Made by a program: the position numbers and the translations under genes | From: Verrucomicrobia bacterium UBA740 | GTDB taxonomy: Bacteria > Verrucomicrobiota > Kiritimatiellia > RFP12 > UBA1067 | Length of the DNA stretch: 10,774 nucleotides | Assembly (NCBI GenBank): GCA_002298665.1 | Contig: DBKW01000028.1 | Location: forward strand, 1,252-12,025 | Direction of reading: 5' to 3' | The notes under the pieces: generated by a model | The model's input: the letters and a program-made list of their open reading frames with translations, nothing else | Told to the model about the DNA's origin: nothing | The model's database searches: none | Part shown: piece after piece, positions 1-6,415 of the stretch | How positions within the stretch are numbered: position 1 is the stretch's first letter | How the letters are laid out: every line of letters starts with the position of its first letter

Positions 1-938
1 ATGAAAAGCCCCAGCACAATCGCCGAAAGCGCGACCTCCAGCGTGACACCGAGCCCCTGGATCAGATATTCGCCGCGGTAGGAGCCGTCCGCCGAACGCT
101 TCAGGAAGCAGAGGTAAATGTCGTCGTACAGCGACTGCCACACGCGCTTGAGCGCGGCGGAAAGCCCCGTGGCGTCCGTCGAAACCTCGGCCGGCGCGGC
201 GTTTTCCGTCTCCTTCAGGCGGTCGCTTTCCGCCGTGTAGTCCGCCACCCACTTGTCGAGCCGCCCGTCCGCCTGCGCTTCGCGGATGACTGTGTTGACG
301 ACCTCCAGCAGGTTCGTGCGCCCCTTGGCGACGGCGATCGCATACTCCTCGGACGACAAAAAGTCCGAAATCGCGAGCCTATCCTCGCCTTTTATGCAGT
401 TTTTGGCGGGGTTGATGTCCGCGATGACGAAGGCGCACCGTCCGGCGAGCATGGCCGCGCACGCTTCGGGCGAGGTCTTGAACCGCTCCGGTTCCTGCTG
501 GAGCGTCTCTTTCACGAACGAATCGCTCGTCGTGCCGCCCTGCACGCCGATCTTCTTGCCCTTGAGCTGGTCGAGCCCCGTGTAGGGTTCCGCCTTGCGG
601 TAGATGACCACGATGCCCGTCTTGACGTACGGAATCGAGAAGTCGACGTTCTTCTTGCGGTCCTCGGTGACCGTGATGCCCGCCGCGGCGAGGTCCGCCT
701 TGCCCGAAATGACGGCGGGGATGACGGAATCGAAATCCATGTTCTCCGCGCGGAAGCCGCGGCCCATTTTCTGGGCCACGGCGCGGCAGAGTTCCGTGTC
801 GATCCCGACGATCTCCTGTCCGCGCAGGAACTCGTACGGCGGGAACGTCGCCTCGGTCGCCATGGTGAGCGTCTCCGCCCCGGCCGCGGCGCCCGAGAGG
901 AAAACCGCGCAAAAAGCGAGCAGTCCGAGTCGTTTCAT
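1..938 (-). CDS. Amino-acid ABC transporter, substrate-binding domain fused to permease (partial, 3' end outside window)
   Basis: This gene reads leftward from ATG at 938 with no stop before the window edge (312 full codons). Residues 1-21 form a Sec signal peptide ending in AAAGA. Residues about 22-240 are a family-3 (polar amino acid) binding domain with TEATFPPYEF near the start and EDRKKNVDFSIPY, whose Arg is the usual ligand-carboxylate contact in this fold. A linker of about 45 residues follows. The last residues, GLGVTLEVALSAIVLGLF, look like the first helix of a HisM/GlnP-type permease. Binding protein-permease fusions are known (GlnP of Lactococcus). This layout would tether the receptor to the outer face of the inner membrane. 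The gene starts 19 bp after the stop of the preceding binding protein, so it is probably cotranscribed with it. Only a weak GAAAG-like ribosome site precedes it. The substrate is unknown; an ATPase gene probably lies beyond the edge. Confidence 0.85.
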   Translation of the reverse strand, partial: MKRLGLLAFCAVFLSGAAAGAETLTMATEATFPPYEFLRGQEIVGIDTELCRAVAQKMGRGFRAENMDFDSVIPAVISGKADLAAAGITVTEDRKKNVDFSIPYVKTGIVVIYRKAEPYTGLDQLKGKKIGVQGGTTSDSFVKETLQQEPERFKTSPEACAAMLAGRCAFVIADINPAKNCIKGEDRLAISDFLSSEEYAIAVAKGRTNLLEVVNTVIREAQADGRLDKWVADYTAESDRLKETENAAPAEVSTDATGLSAALKRVWQSLYDDIYLCFLKRSADGSYRGEYLIQGLGVTLEVALSAIVLGLF

Positions 939-957
939 CCGGCTTTCTTTCACGTCC

Positions 958-1695
958 TTACTTATCCTTCAGCTTGTTGCTCTCTTCGGTGAAATCCTTG
1001 ATCCACTTCGCCAGGCGCCCGTCGGCCTGGACCTCGGCGATCGTCTCGTTGATCGTCTTCAGAAGCTCCGGCTGGCCCTTGCGGATGGCGATGGCGTACT
1101 CCTCGGACGTGATGAAGTCCGAAAGCGCCAGATCCGCCTCGCCCTTCACGCAGTTCTTCGCCGGGTCGATGTCGGCGATCACGAAGTCCACGCGCCCGCT
1201 CTTGAGCGCCGCGACGGCCTCCGCCGGCGATTTCGTGCGTTCCGGCTCCTGCTTCAGCTGCTCCAGGACGAACGTTTCGCTCGTCGTGCCGCCCTGCACG
1301 CCGATCTTCTTGCCCTTGAGCTGGTCGACGGACGTGTACGGATTCGCCTTCTTGTAGATGACCACGATGCCCGTCTTCACGTACGGAATCGAGAAGTCCA
1401 CGTTCTTCTTGCGGTCTTCGGTGATCGTGATGCCCGCCGCGGCGAGATCCGCCTTGCCCGAAATGACGGCGGGGATGACGGAATCGAAATCCACCGTCTC
1501 GGCCTGGAAGTCCTTGCCGAGCTTCTGGGCGATTGCGCGGCAGATTTCCACGTCGATGCCCGCGATTTCCTGTCCGCGCAGGAACTCGTACGGCGGGAAG
1601 GTCGCTTCCGTAATCATTTTGAGGGTGTTCGAATCCTTCTTCGCGCACCCGAGAATGCACAACGCCAAGGTTGCCAATACAACAATTTTCTTCAT
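958..1695 (-). CDS. Amino-acid ABC transporter substrate-binding lipoprotein (family 3)
   Basis: This is a 245-residue extracytoplasmic solute-binding protein. The N-terminus is a lipoprotein signal with a lipobox ILGC (Cys17, followed by Ala), so the mature protein is likely lipid-anchored. The bilobed family-3 fold is shown by ITEATFPPYEF (about 27-37), GKADLAAAGITITEDRKKNVDFSIPY, and FVIADIDPAKN in the second lobe, which carries the Asp expected to bind the ligand amino group. The start is ATG at 1695, with GGAG six bases upstream. It is a close paralogue of the binding domain of the next gene, including a shared Cys pair (in E(L/I)CRA and PAKNC). The intergenic gap to that gene is 19 bp, so the two likely form one operon. 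Polar amino acid uptake is the family role; the exact ligand cannot be read from sequence. Confidence 0.9.
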   Translation of the reverse strand: MKKIVVLATLALCILGCAKKDSNTLKMITEATFPPYEFLRGQEIAGIDVEICRAIAQKLGKDFQAETVDFDSVIPAVISGKADLAAAGITITEDRKKNVDFSIPYVKTGIVVIYKKANPYTSVDQLKGKKIGVQGGTTSETFVLEQLKQEPERTKSPAEAVAALKSGRVDFVIADIDPAKNCVKGEADLALSDFITSEEYAIAIRKGQPELLKTINETIAEVQADGRLAKWIKDFTEESNKLKDK

Positions 1696-1735
1696 CGTTT
1701 ACTCCGTTTCTATCCGCTCCACGGCGAATAGGCAT

Positions 1736-1744
1736 ATTATATCA
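1736..1744 (-). promoter_or_regulatory. Extended -10 promoter of the binding-protein operon
   Basis: On the minus strand the sequence reads TGATATAAT: a perfect TATAAT (1741 down to 1736) with the TGN extension. No good -35 box sits 16-18 bp upstream; TTTCCA at 1766-1761 with a 19-bp gap is the nearest. Transcription would start near 1729, giving a leader of about 34 bases before ATG at 1695, with GGAG as ribosome site. Confidence 0.65.
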
Positions 1745-1860
1745 TATCTTTGCGCTTTCGTGGAAACTCTTTTTATCCCGGCGCAATTTGTCCGGACTGC
1801 GCCTACCGAATTCCCAACCAGTCTGCCGGGGGGAGCCATCTGCCCAATACAACGCCCCCG

Positions 1861-1970
1861 TCCACCCCGTTGCGCCGGAACGGTGATGCCGTTGCGCCGG
1901 AACCGCCACCCCGTTGCGCCGGAACGGCCACCCCGTTGCGCCGGAACCGCCACCCCGTTGCGCCGGAAGA
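1861..1970. repeat. Five tandem copies of a 22-bp GC-rich repeat
   Basis: The 14-base core CCGTTGCGCCGGAA begins at 1867, 1889, 1911, 1933 and 1955, exactly 22 bp apart. Between cores the sequence is close to CSGCCACC, with one variant unit (GGTGATG). The base after AAC alternates G, C, G, C, so units 1 and 3 form AACGG(5 nt)CCGTT inverted repeats (1879-1893 and 1923-1937) while units 2 and 4 do not. An 18/20 match to 1911-1930 sits at 10755-10774, so this is a dispersed repeat family. Confidence 0.9.
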
Positions 1971-2058
1971 CCGGGACGGCCCCCCGTCCGTCGCAGTTGT
2001 CCCGTGCCCCCTCGTCTACACCTCTACACGGCCAAAACCCGATAGGTCCCCGCCTCCC

Positions 2059-2120
2059 AATCCTGTAAATCCTGTCTAAAACACTCTTCTCTGTGTCTTC
2101 GTGCCCCTGTGCCTCTGTGT
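2059..2120. repeat. Low-complexity intergenic repeat: 9-bp doublet plus CTGTGTC-rich tract
   Basis: AATCCTGTA and AATCCTGTC lie back to back at 2059-2076. A pyrimidine/G tract follows (2084-2120) built of loose units of eight to nine bases: TCTGTGTCT, TCGTGCCCC, TGTGCCTC, TGTGTC. The reverse strand would read as DTEAQGHEDTEK. From memory, very similar strings (tandem 'tcctgtaaa' and 'ctctgtgtcttcgtg' text) recur between genes of many unrelated bacteria, but I cannot check that here. Confidence 0.7.
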
Positions 2121-2150
2121 CAAAACAAAACACCCCACCGCAGGGGGGGG

Positions 2151-2180
2151 TTGACGCGACAGGCGCGGATTTGGTATAAT
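2151..2180 (+). promoter_or_regulatory. Promoter of rpsB-tsf (sigma70-type)
   Basis: TTGACG (2151-2156) and a perfect TATAAT (2175-2180) are separated by 18 bp, with a TGG extended -10 element directly before the -10. The predicted start is near 2187. A run of eight G residues (2143-2150) abuts the -35 box. This is the best promoter in the window, as expected for ribosomal genes. Confidence 0.85.
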
Positions 2181-2185
2181 ATCCA

Positions 2186-2252
2186 CCGTTTTGTCCCGGG
2201 TGGGACGGAATGAAGCGAATGATTCGGGGTACTCCATCCCCGGACAAAGCGG
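2186..2252 (+). promoter_or_regulatory. Structured 5' leader of rpsB
   Basis: The first bases of the predicted transcript (2186-2196, CCGTTTTGTCC) pair with 2242-2252 (GGACAAAGCGG) in an 11-bp stem with one G-U pair. The stem can extend inward through GGG/CCC (2198-2200 with 2238-2240, after a C-C mismatch) and GGA/TCC. An alternative local hairpin, GTCCC(2193-2197)/GGGAC(2202-2206), uses the same bases and excludes the long stem. An AT-rich stretch then leads to the ribosome site. In E. coli, S2 represses rpsB-tsf through its leader; a similar role here is inference only. Confidence 0.6.
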
Positions 2253-2297
2253 ATTAATCTGTCTAAAATATAGAGATATAGATTGAAAGGAAACAAA

Positions 2298-3347
2298 ATG
2301 GAAATGCCTACATCCGCCCTCACGGGCATCACGCTCAAGGATATGTTCGACGCCGGTCTGCACTTCGGTCACCAGACGAAGCGCTGGAACCCGAAGATGA
2401 AAGGCTACATCTTCGACAAGCGCAACGGCATCCACATCATCGACCTGACCCAGACGGTCGAACTCCTCGATGAAGCCGCGGCGTTTGTGCGCGACGTCAT
2501 CCTCTCCGGCAAGAAGATCCTCTTCGTGGCGACCAAGAAGCAGGTCGCGGACCTCGTGAAGGACGCGGCGACGGAAGTCGGCCAGTTCTACGTGACGGAG
2601 CGCTGGCTCGGCGGCACCCTGACGAACGCCAAGACGATCCGCTCCTCGGTCAAGCGCATGCGCCAGCTGCAGGCGACGGCCAAGGCCAACGGCGGCGTCC
2701 TTTCCGAGCACAAGCAGGAGGCTTCGGTTCTCCGCCGCGAACTCGCGAAGCTCGAGAAGAACCTGACGGGCGTTGCGGACATGACGGAGCTCCCGGGCGC
2801 GGTTTTCGTGGTGGACGTGGTGCGCGAGGCCAACGCGGTCAAGGAAGCGCTGCGCCTGCACATCCCGGTCGTGGCGCTCGTCGACACGAACGCGGACCCC
2901 GAGCCGATCGACTACGTGATCCCGGGCAACGACGACTCGGTCGCCGGCGTCGAGCTGATCGTCAAGGGCATCGAGAAGGTCATCAAGACCGCCAATGACG
3001 AATACAGCGCCAAGGCGGCGGAAGAGAACCGCAAGCGCGAGGCGGAGCGCAAGAACCGCGAAGAGGCGGAACGCGCGGCCCGTGCGGCCCGCAAGGGCAA
3101 GGCCCCCGTCCGCGAAGGCGTGCGCAAGGCCCCGGCCAAGACCGGCGCGATCGCGGCGAGCGTGAAGGCGGCCGCCCGCAAGGCGAAGGAAGAGGCCGAA
3201 CTGAAGGCGAAGGCGGAACTCGCGGCCAAGCGCCAGGCTCCCGTGAAGCAGGCCGAGGCGGCCGTCGCGGCGGAAGCCCCTGCAACCCCCGCTCCCGCGG
3301 CCCCGGCGGCCGAAACCCCGGCGGCGGAAGCCCCGAAGGCCGAGTAA
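2298..3347 (+). CDS. rpsB: 30S ribosomal protein S2 with long C-terminal tail
   Basis: S2 sits on the small-subunit head and helps recruit S1 and mRNA. The 349-residue protein has a full S2 core in about residues 1-235: LHFGHQTKRWNPKMKGYIF (21-39), ERWLGGTLTN (101-110) and the signature LVDTNADPEPIDYVIPGNDD (194-213). The rest (about 236-349) is a tail rich in Lys, Glu, Arg and Ala that turns Ala/Pro-rich at the end; E. coli S2 is about 241 residues. I chose ATG at 2298 because AAAGGA lies six bases upstream; a TTG at 2283 in the same frame would place the ribosome site inside the gene. It is transcribed from the promoter at 2151-2180 and followed after 30 bp by tsf, the usual partner. Confidence 0.97.
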   Translation: MEMPTSALTGITLKDMFDAGLHFGHQTKRWNPKMKGYIFDKRNGIHIIDLTQTVELLDEAAAFVRDVILSGKKILFVATKKQVADLVKDAATEVGQFYVTERWLGGTLTNAKTIRSSVKRMRQLQATAKANGGVLSEHKQEASVLRRELAKLEKNLTGVADMTELPGAVFVVDVVREANAVKEALRLHIPVVALVDTNADPEPIDYVIPGNDDSVAGVELIVKGIEKVIKTANDEYSAKAAEENRKREAERKNREEAERAARAARKGKAPVREGVRKAPAKTGAIAASVKAAARKAKEEAELKAKAELAAKRQAPVKQAEAAVAAEAPATPAPAAPAAETPAAEAPKAE

Positions 3348-3377
3348 GCAATCGTTTTCACAAGGAAAGGTTTCGAT

Positions 3378-4226
3378 ATGGCTATCACCATCCAGCAGAT
3401 CAAGGAACTCCGCGAAGCCACCGCCGCGGGCATGGGCGCCTGCAAGGAAGCGCTCACCGCCACCAACGGCGACATGGCCGAGGCGGTCAAGTACCTCCGC
3501 GAAAAGGGTCTCGCCGTCGCCGCCAAGCGCGTCGACAAGGAGTCCAAGCAGGGCATCATCGCCCTCGCCGTCGCCCCGGACAAGAAGTCCATGGCGCTGG
3601 CGGAAGTGAACTGCGAGACGGACTTCGTCGCGAAGACCGAGGCGTTCATCAAGTTCGTCGACGAGGCGGCGCAGACCGCCCTGGCCGGCAAGGACATCGC
3701 CACGACGCTCGAGGACGACTACAAGATGCTCCTAACCAAGACGGGCGAGAACGTCAAGATCCGCCGCAGCGAGCGCTACGTGCTCGAGGGCACGGGCGTC
3801 CTGTCGGGCTACATCCACATGGGCGGCAAGATCGGCGTGATGGTCGAGCTGGCGACCCCGTGCGAAAAGTGCGCGGCCTCGCCCGAACTCGCCGAGGCGG
3901 CCCACATGATCTGCCTGCAGATCGCCGCCAACGCCCCCAAGTACATCAACCCGGAGGACGTCCCCCAGGCTGAAATCGACGCGGAACTCGAGATCAAGCT
4001 CAACGCGCTCAAGGAGCAGAAGGGCAAGCTCCCGCCCGAACAGGCCCTCGTGGGCATCAAGAAGGGCATGGCCGCCAAGTACTGCACGCAGATCTGCTTG
4101 ATGAAGCAGGACTACGTGGCGGACGGCGATCTCACGGTCGAGAAGTATCTCGCCGGCGTCTCCAAGAACCTCGGCGGCGCGCCCATCACCGTCAAGCGCT
4201 TCGTGCGCATGCAGCTCGGCGCCTGA
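3378..4226 (+). CDS. tsf: Translation elongation factor Ts
   Basis: EF-Ts releases GDP from EF-Tu so it can reload with GTP. The protein is 282 residues, close to E. coli (283). The N-terminal module (about 1-50) reads IQQIKELREATAAGMGACKE, then NCETDFVAKTEAF (78-90) carries the Asp82-Phe83 pair that disturbs the EF-Tu nucleotide site. GENVKIRR and the YIHMGGKIGVMVEL strand follow in the core, and the end (TVKRFVRMQLGA) matches the family C-terminus. AAGGAAAGG lies just upstream of ATG at 3378. It is the last gene of the rpsB-tsf unit, closed by the hairpin terminator about 25 bp downstream. Confidence 0.98.
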   Translation: MAITIQQIKELREATAAGMGACKEALTATNGDMAEAVKYLREKGLAVAAKRVDKESKQGIIALAVAPDKKSMALAEVNCETDFVAKTEAFIKFVDEAAQTALAGKDIATTLEDDYKMLLTKTGENVKIRRSERYVLEGTGVLSGYIHMGGKIGVMVELATPCEKCAASPELAEAAHMICLQIAANAPKYINPEDVPQAEIDAELEIKLNALKEQKGKLPPEQALVGIKKGMAAKYCTQICLMKQDYVADGDLTVEKYLAGVSKNLGGAPITVKRFVRMQLGA

Positions 4227-4249
4227 GCACCGGCGGCGAGTCGAGAAAG

Positions 4250-4287
4250 AAAAGGAAGCGCGGCACATTTGCCGCGCCTCCTTTTTT
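4250..4287 (+). terminator. Rho-independent terminator after tsf
   Basis: GCGCGGC (4258-4264) pairs with GCCGCGC (4271-4277) around a six-base loop. The stem continues past one A-C mismatch with AAAAGGA/TCCTTTT, and six T residues (4282-4287) follow. It separates rpsB-tsf from purA. Confidence 0.93.
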
Positions 4288-4341
4288 GCTCCTTCCCCTC
4301 TCGCGGACCCCACCTGCAGGAGCTTCTTCCTCCGCCCGTAC

Positions 4342-4381
4342 CCTCCGCGCCTTAACATGAAATTAACTCGTGCGCCGGAGG
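4342..4381. promoter_or_regulatory. Inverted repeat upstream of the purA promoter, possible operator
   Basis: CCTCCGCGC (4342-4350) and GCGCCGGAGG (4372-4381) are inverted copies differing by one extra C. They flank a 21-base AT-rich segment with TTAA at each end. The right arm covers the -35 position of the purA promoter. No T-run follows, so it is not an intrinsic terminator. A regulator-binding site is possible but unproven. Confidence 0.35.
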
Positions 4382-4389
4382 CTGAATTG

Positions 4390-4398
4390 TGGTATAAT
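4390..4398 (+). promoter_or_regulatory. Extended -10 promoter of the purA operon
   Basis: TGG directly precedes a perfect TATAAT (4393-4398), the same TGGTATAAT string as in the rpsB promoter. No convincing -35 box lies 16-18 bp upstream. The start would be near 4405, giving a leader of about 40 bases. Confidence 0.65.
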
Positions 4399-4445
4399 AA
4401 AGGAATGTGAACCGTACACATAAACTCTAAGAAAGATTGAGCTAC

Positions 4446-5723
4446 ATGAATACCGTATTGGTCGGCGCCCAGTGGGGCGACGAAGGCAAGGGCAAGGTCA
4501 TTGACTTTCTGACGCAGGAAGCGGATGTCGTGGTCCGCTTCCAAGGCGGGTCCAACGCCGGCCACACCGTGGTCGTCGGCGACAAGAAGTATGTTTTGCA
4601 CCTGGTGCCGAGTGGTATTTTGCACGAGGGCAAGCACTGCGTCATCGGCAATGGCGTGGTGATGGACCCGTTCGATCTCATGAAGGAACTCGAGCAGGTG
4701 GAGAGCTGGGGCTTCGAACTGCGCGGCCGGTTCCACATCTCGGAACGCGCCCACATGGTGATGCAGTGGCACCGGGCGCTCGACAAGGCCGAAGAGGCGG
4801 CGCGGCCGGAAGGCGCCAAGATCGGCACGACCGGCCGCGGCATCGGCCCGGCCTACGCGGCGAAAGTCGGCCGCTACGGCATGCGCGTGGGGGACATCCT
4901 GCGCCCGAACTTCCCGGAACTTGTCCGCGCCCAGGTGGCGGAAGCGAACCGCACGCTCGTCGCGCTCGGCGCCCAGCCGCTTGACGCGGAAGACATGGTG
5001 CGCCTGTACAGCCCGCTCACCCAGGCGCTCATGCCCTACGTGACGGATACGATCCAGTATCTGCACGAGCGGCTCGAGGAAGGGCGTTCGCTTCTTTTCG
5101 AGGGCGCGCAGGCGACGATGCTGGATATCGACTTCGGCACGTATCCGTTCGTGACCTCGTCCAATCCGACCGCCGGCGGGGCGTGTACGGGCACGGGCGT
5201 TTCGCCGCGGGCCATCAACCGGGTCATCGGTGTCCTGAAACTCTACACGACGCGCGTCGGGGAGGGTCCGTTCCCGACGGAACTTCTGGACGCGGACGGG
5301 GAGACGCTGCGGCGGCGGGGTGGCGAATTCGGCGCGACGACGGGGCGTCCGCGGCGGTGCGGCTGGTTCGACGCGGTCGTGGCGCGCTATGCCCAGCGCG
5401 TGAACGGGGTGGACTTCTGGGCGATGACGAAGCTGGACGTGCTGGACGCGTTCCCGGTCGTCAAGATCTGCACGGGCTACCGGCGCGCGGACGGGTTCGT
5501 CTACACGACCTTCCCGGCGGATCTTTCGGTTCTGGAGCAGTGCACGCCCGTCTACGAGGAATTGCCGGGGTGGCAGTGCGAAACGTCGCACTGCACGGAC
5601 TATGCGCAGCTGCCGGCGAACGCCAAGGCGTACATCGACCGCATTCTGGCGCTGGTCGGCGGCAAACTCGGGGTGCTCAGCGTCGGGCCGGCGCGCGAAA
5701 CGACCTTGCGCATCAACATCTGA
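4446..5723 (+). CDS. purA: Adenylosuccinate synthetase
   Basis: PurA joins IMP and aspartate using GTP to make adenylosuccinate, the first committed step to AMP. The 425-residue protein matches the family length and carries its motifs in order: GDEGKGKV (11-18, catalytic Asp12), NAGHTVV with His40, GTTGRGIGPAY (127-137), LFEGAQATMLDIDFGTYPFV (217-236), GEGPFPTEL (272-280), GATTGRPRRCGWFD (296-309) and TKLD (328-331) for guanine binding. The C-terminus is SVGPARETTL where many homologues have TGPDR. ATG at 4446 fits the family N-terminus (MNTVLVGAQWGDEG); an upstream TTG at 4437 is in frame but unneeded. Only a weak purine-rich ribosome site is visible. It opens a tightly packed run and ends 2 bp before uppS. 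Confidence 0.97.
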   Translation: MNTVLVGAQWGDEGKGKVIDFLTQEADVVVRFQGGSNAGHTVVVGDKKYVLHLVPSGILHEGKHCVIGNGVVMDPFDLMKELEQVESWGFELRGRFHISERAHMVMQWHRALDKAEEAARPEGAKIGTTGRGIGPAYAAKVGRYGMRVGDILRPNFPELVRAQVAEANRTLVALGAQPLDAEDMVRLYSPLTQALMPYVTDTIQYLHERLEEGRSLLFEGAQATMLDIDFGTYPFVTSSNPTAGGACTGTGVSPRAINRVIGVLKLYTTRVGEGPFPTELLDADGETLRRRGGEFGATTGRPRRCGWFDAVVARYAQRVNGVDFWAMTKLDVLDAFPVVKICTGYRRADGFVYTTFPADLSVLEQCTPVYEELPGWQCETSHCTDYAQLPANAKAYIDRILALVGGKLGVLSVGPARETTLRINI

Positions 5724-5725
5724 CG

Positions 5726-6415
5726 ATGGACGGGGCGATCCAGCATCTGGCCATCATCATGGACGGCAACGGACGGTGGGCGCAAGCCCGCCATCTGCCG
5801 CGTTTGGCCGGCCATCGGGCCGGGGCGGACGCCTTGGACCGCGTGATGCACTACTGCCGCGCGGCGGGGATCGCCTACTTGACGGTGTACGCCTTTTCGA
5901 CCGAGAACTGGAAGCGTTCGCCCGAGGAAGTCGCCGGGCTTATGAAGCTCCTGTCCACGTTCATCTCGGGGAAGCGGGCACAACTCGTGCGGGAAGGCGT
6001 GCGTTTTCGGGCGATTGGACGGCGAAAGGACCTGCCGGACGCCCTGCAGAAGCAGATTGCGGACCTGGAGGAGGCGACGAAGGCGGGGCGGTTCACGCTG
6101 CTCGTGGCGCTGTCCTACGGGGGGCGGGCGGAAATCGTGGATGCCGCGAACGCGGCACTTTCCGCCGGGGAGAAAGAGCTGACGGAGGAGACATTCGCCC
6201 GCTATCTGTATGCGCCGGACGTGCCCGACCCGGACCTGATCATCCGCACGTCGGGGGAGTGCCGCACGTCGAATTTCCTGCTGTGGGAGTCCGCCTACAG
6301 CGAATATTGGTTTACGCCTGTACTCTGGCCCGATTTCGGGAAAGAGGAGTTTGAACAGGCCTTGGCGGCCTTCGCCTCACGCGAACGCCGCATGGGTGGG
6401 AGGAAAGTCACATGA
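5726..6415 (+). CDS. uppS: Isoprenyl (undecaprenyl) diphosphate synthase
   Basis: This cis-prenyltransferase extends farnesyl diphosphate with isopentenyl units to the C55 carrier used for peptidoglycan and surface glycans. The 229 residues include IIMDGNGRWA (10-19, catalytic Asp13), GHRAGADAL (29-37), YAFSTENWKRS (55-65), ALSYGGRAEI (128-137) and PDLIIRTSGECRTSNFLLW (169-187), the diphosphate-binding and dimer signature. ATG at 5726 lies 2 bp past the purA stop with no ribosome site, so translation is probably coupled to purA. Its stop overlaps the cdsA start in ATGA. Chain length cannot be read directly; C55 is the expected product for a single bacterial copy. Confidence 0.96.
   Translation: MDGAIQHLAIIMDGNGRWAQARHLPRLAGHRAGADALDRVMHYCRAAGIAYLTVYAFSTENWKRSPEEVAGLMKLLSTFISGKRAQLVREGVRFRAIGRRKDLPDALQKQIADLEEATKAGRFTLLVALSYGGRAEIVDAANAALSAGEKELTEETFARYLYAPDVPDPDLIIRTSGECRTSNFLLWESAYSEYWFTPVLWPDFGKEEFEQALAAFASRERRMGGRKVT

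Larger units (their letters stand above)
1696..2297. other. Divergent intergenic region, about 600 bp, repeat-bearing
   Basis: This gap separates the leftward transporter operon from rightward rpsB. It holds the transporter promoter (near 1740), a 22-bp tandem repeat (1861-1970), a second low-complexity repeat (2059-2120), an eight-G run (2143-2150), the rpsB promoter and the rpsB leader. Open frames cross the repeats in several frames, but the 22-bp period is not a multiple of three and no frame has a ribosome site or recognisable protein. I see nothing definite in 1770-1860 or 1971-2058. Confidence 0.7.

Noticed and set aside
604..1731. Plus-strand open frame of 375 codons over the binding-protein genes
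   Set aside because: It is antisense to two clear paralogous binding proteins; the minus strand has signal peptides, motifs and a promoter.
1861..1970. CRISPR array
   Set aside because: The period is only 22 bp with an 8-base variable part, too short for spacers, and no cas genes are present.
1699..2247. Minus-strand open frame of 182 codons in the intergenic repeats
   Set aside because: It is translated from the 22-bp repeat and low-complexity tract and overlaps the rpsB promoter; the period is not a multiple of three.
2283..2297. TTG start for rpsB 15 bases upstream
   Set aside because: The AAAGGA ribosome site would lie inside the gene; ATG at 2298 has ideal spacing.
3732..5591. Long minus-strand open frame (619 codons) across tsf and purA
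   Set aside because: It is antisense to two certain genes in GC-rich DNA, spans a terminator and promoter, and its translation is Arg/His-rich without any known fold.
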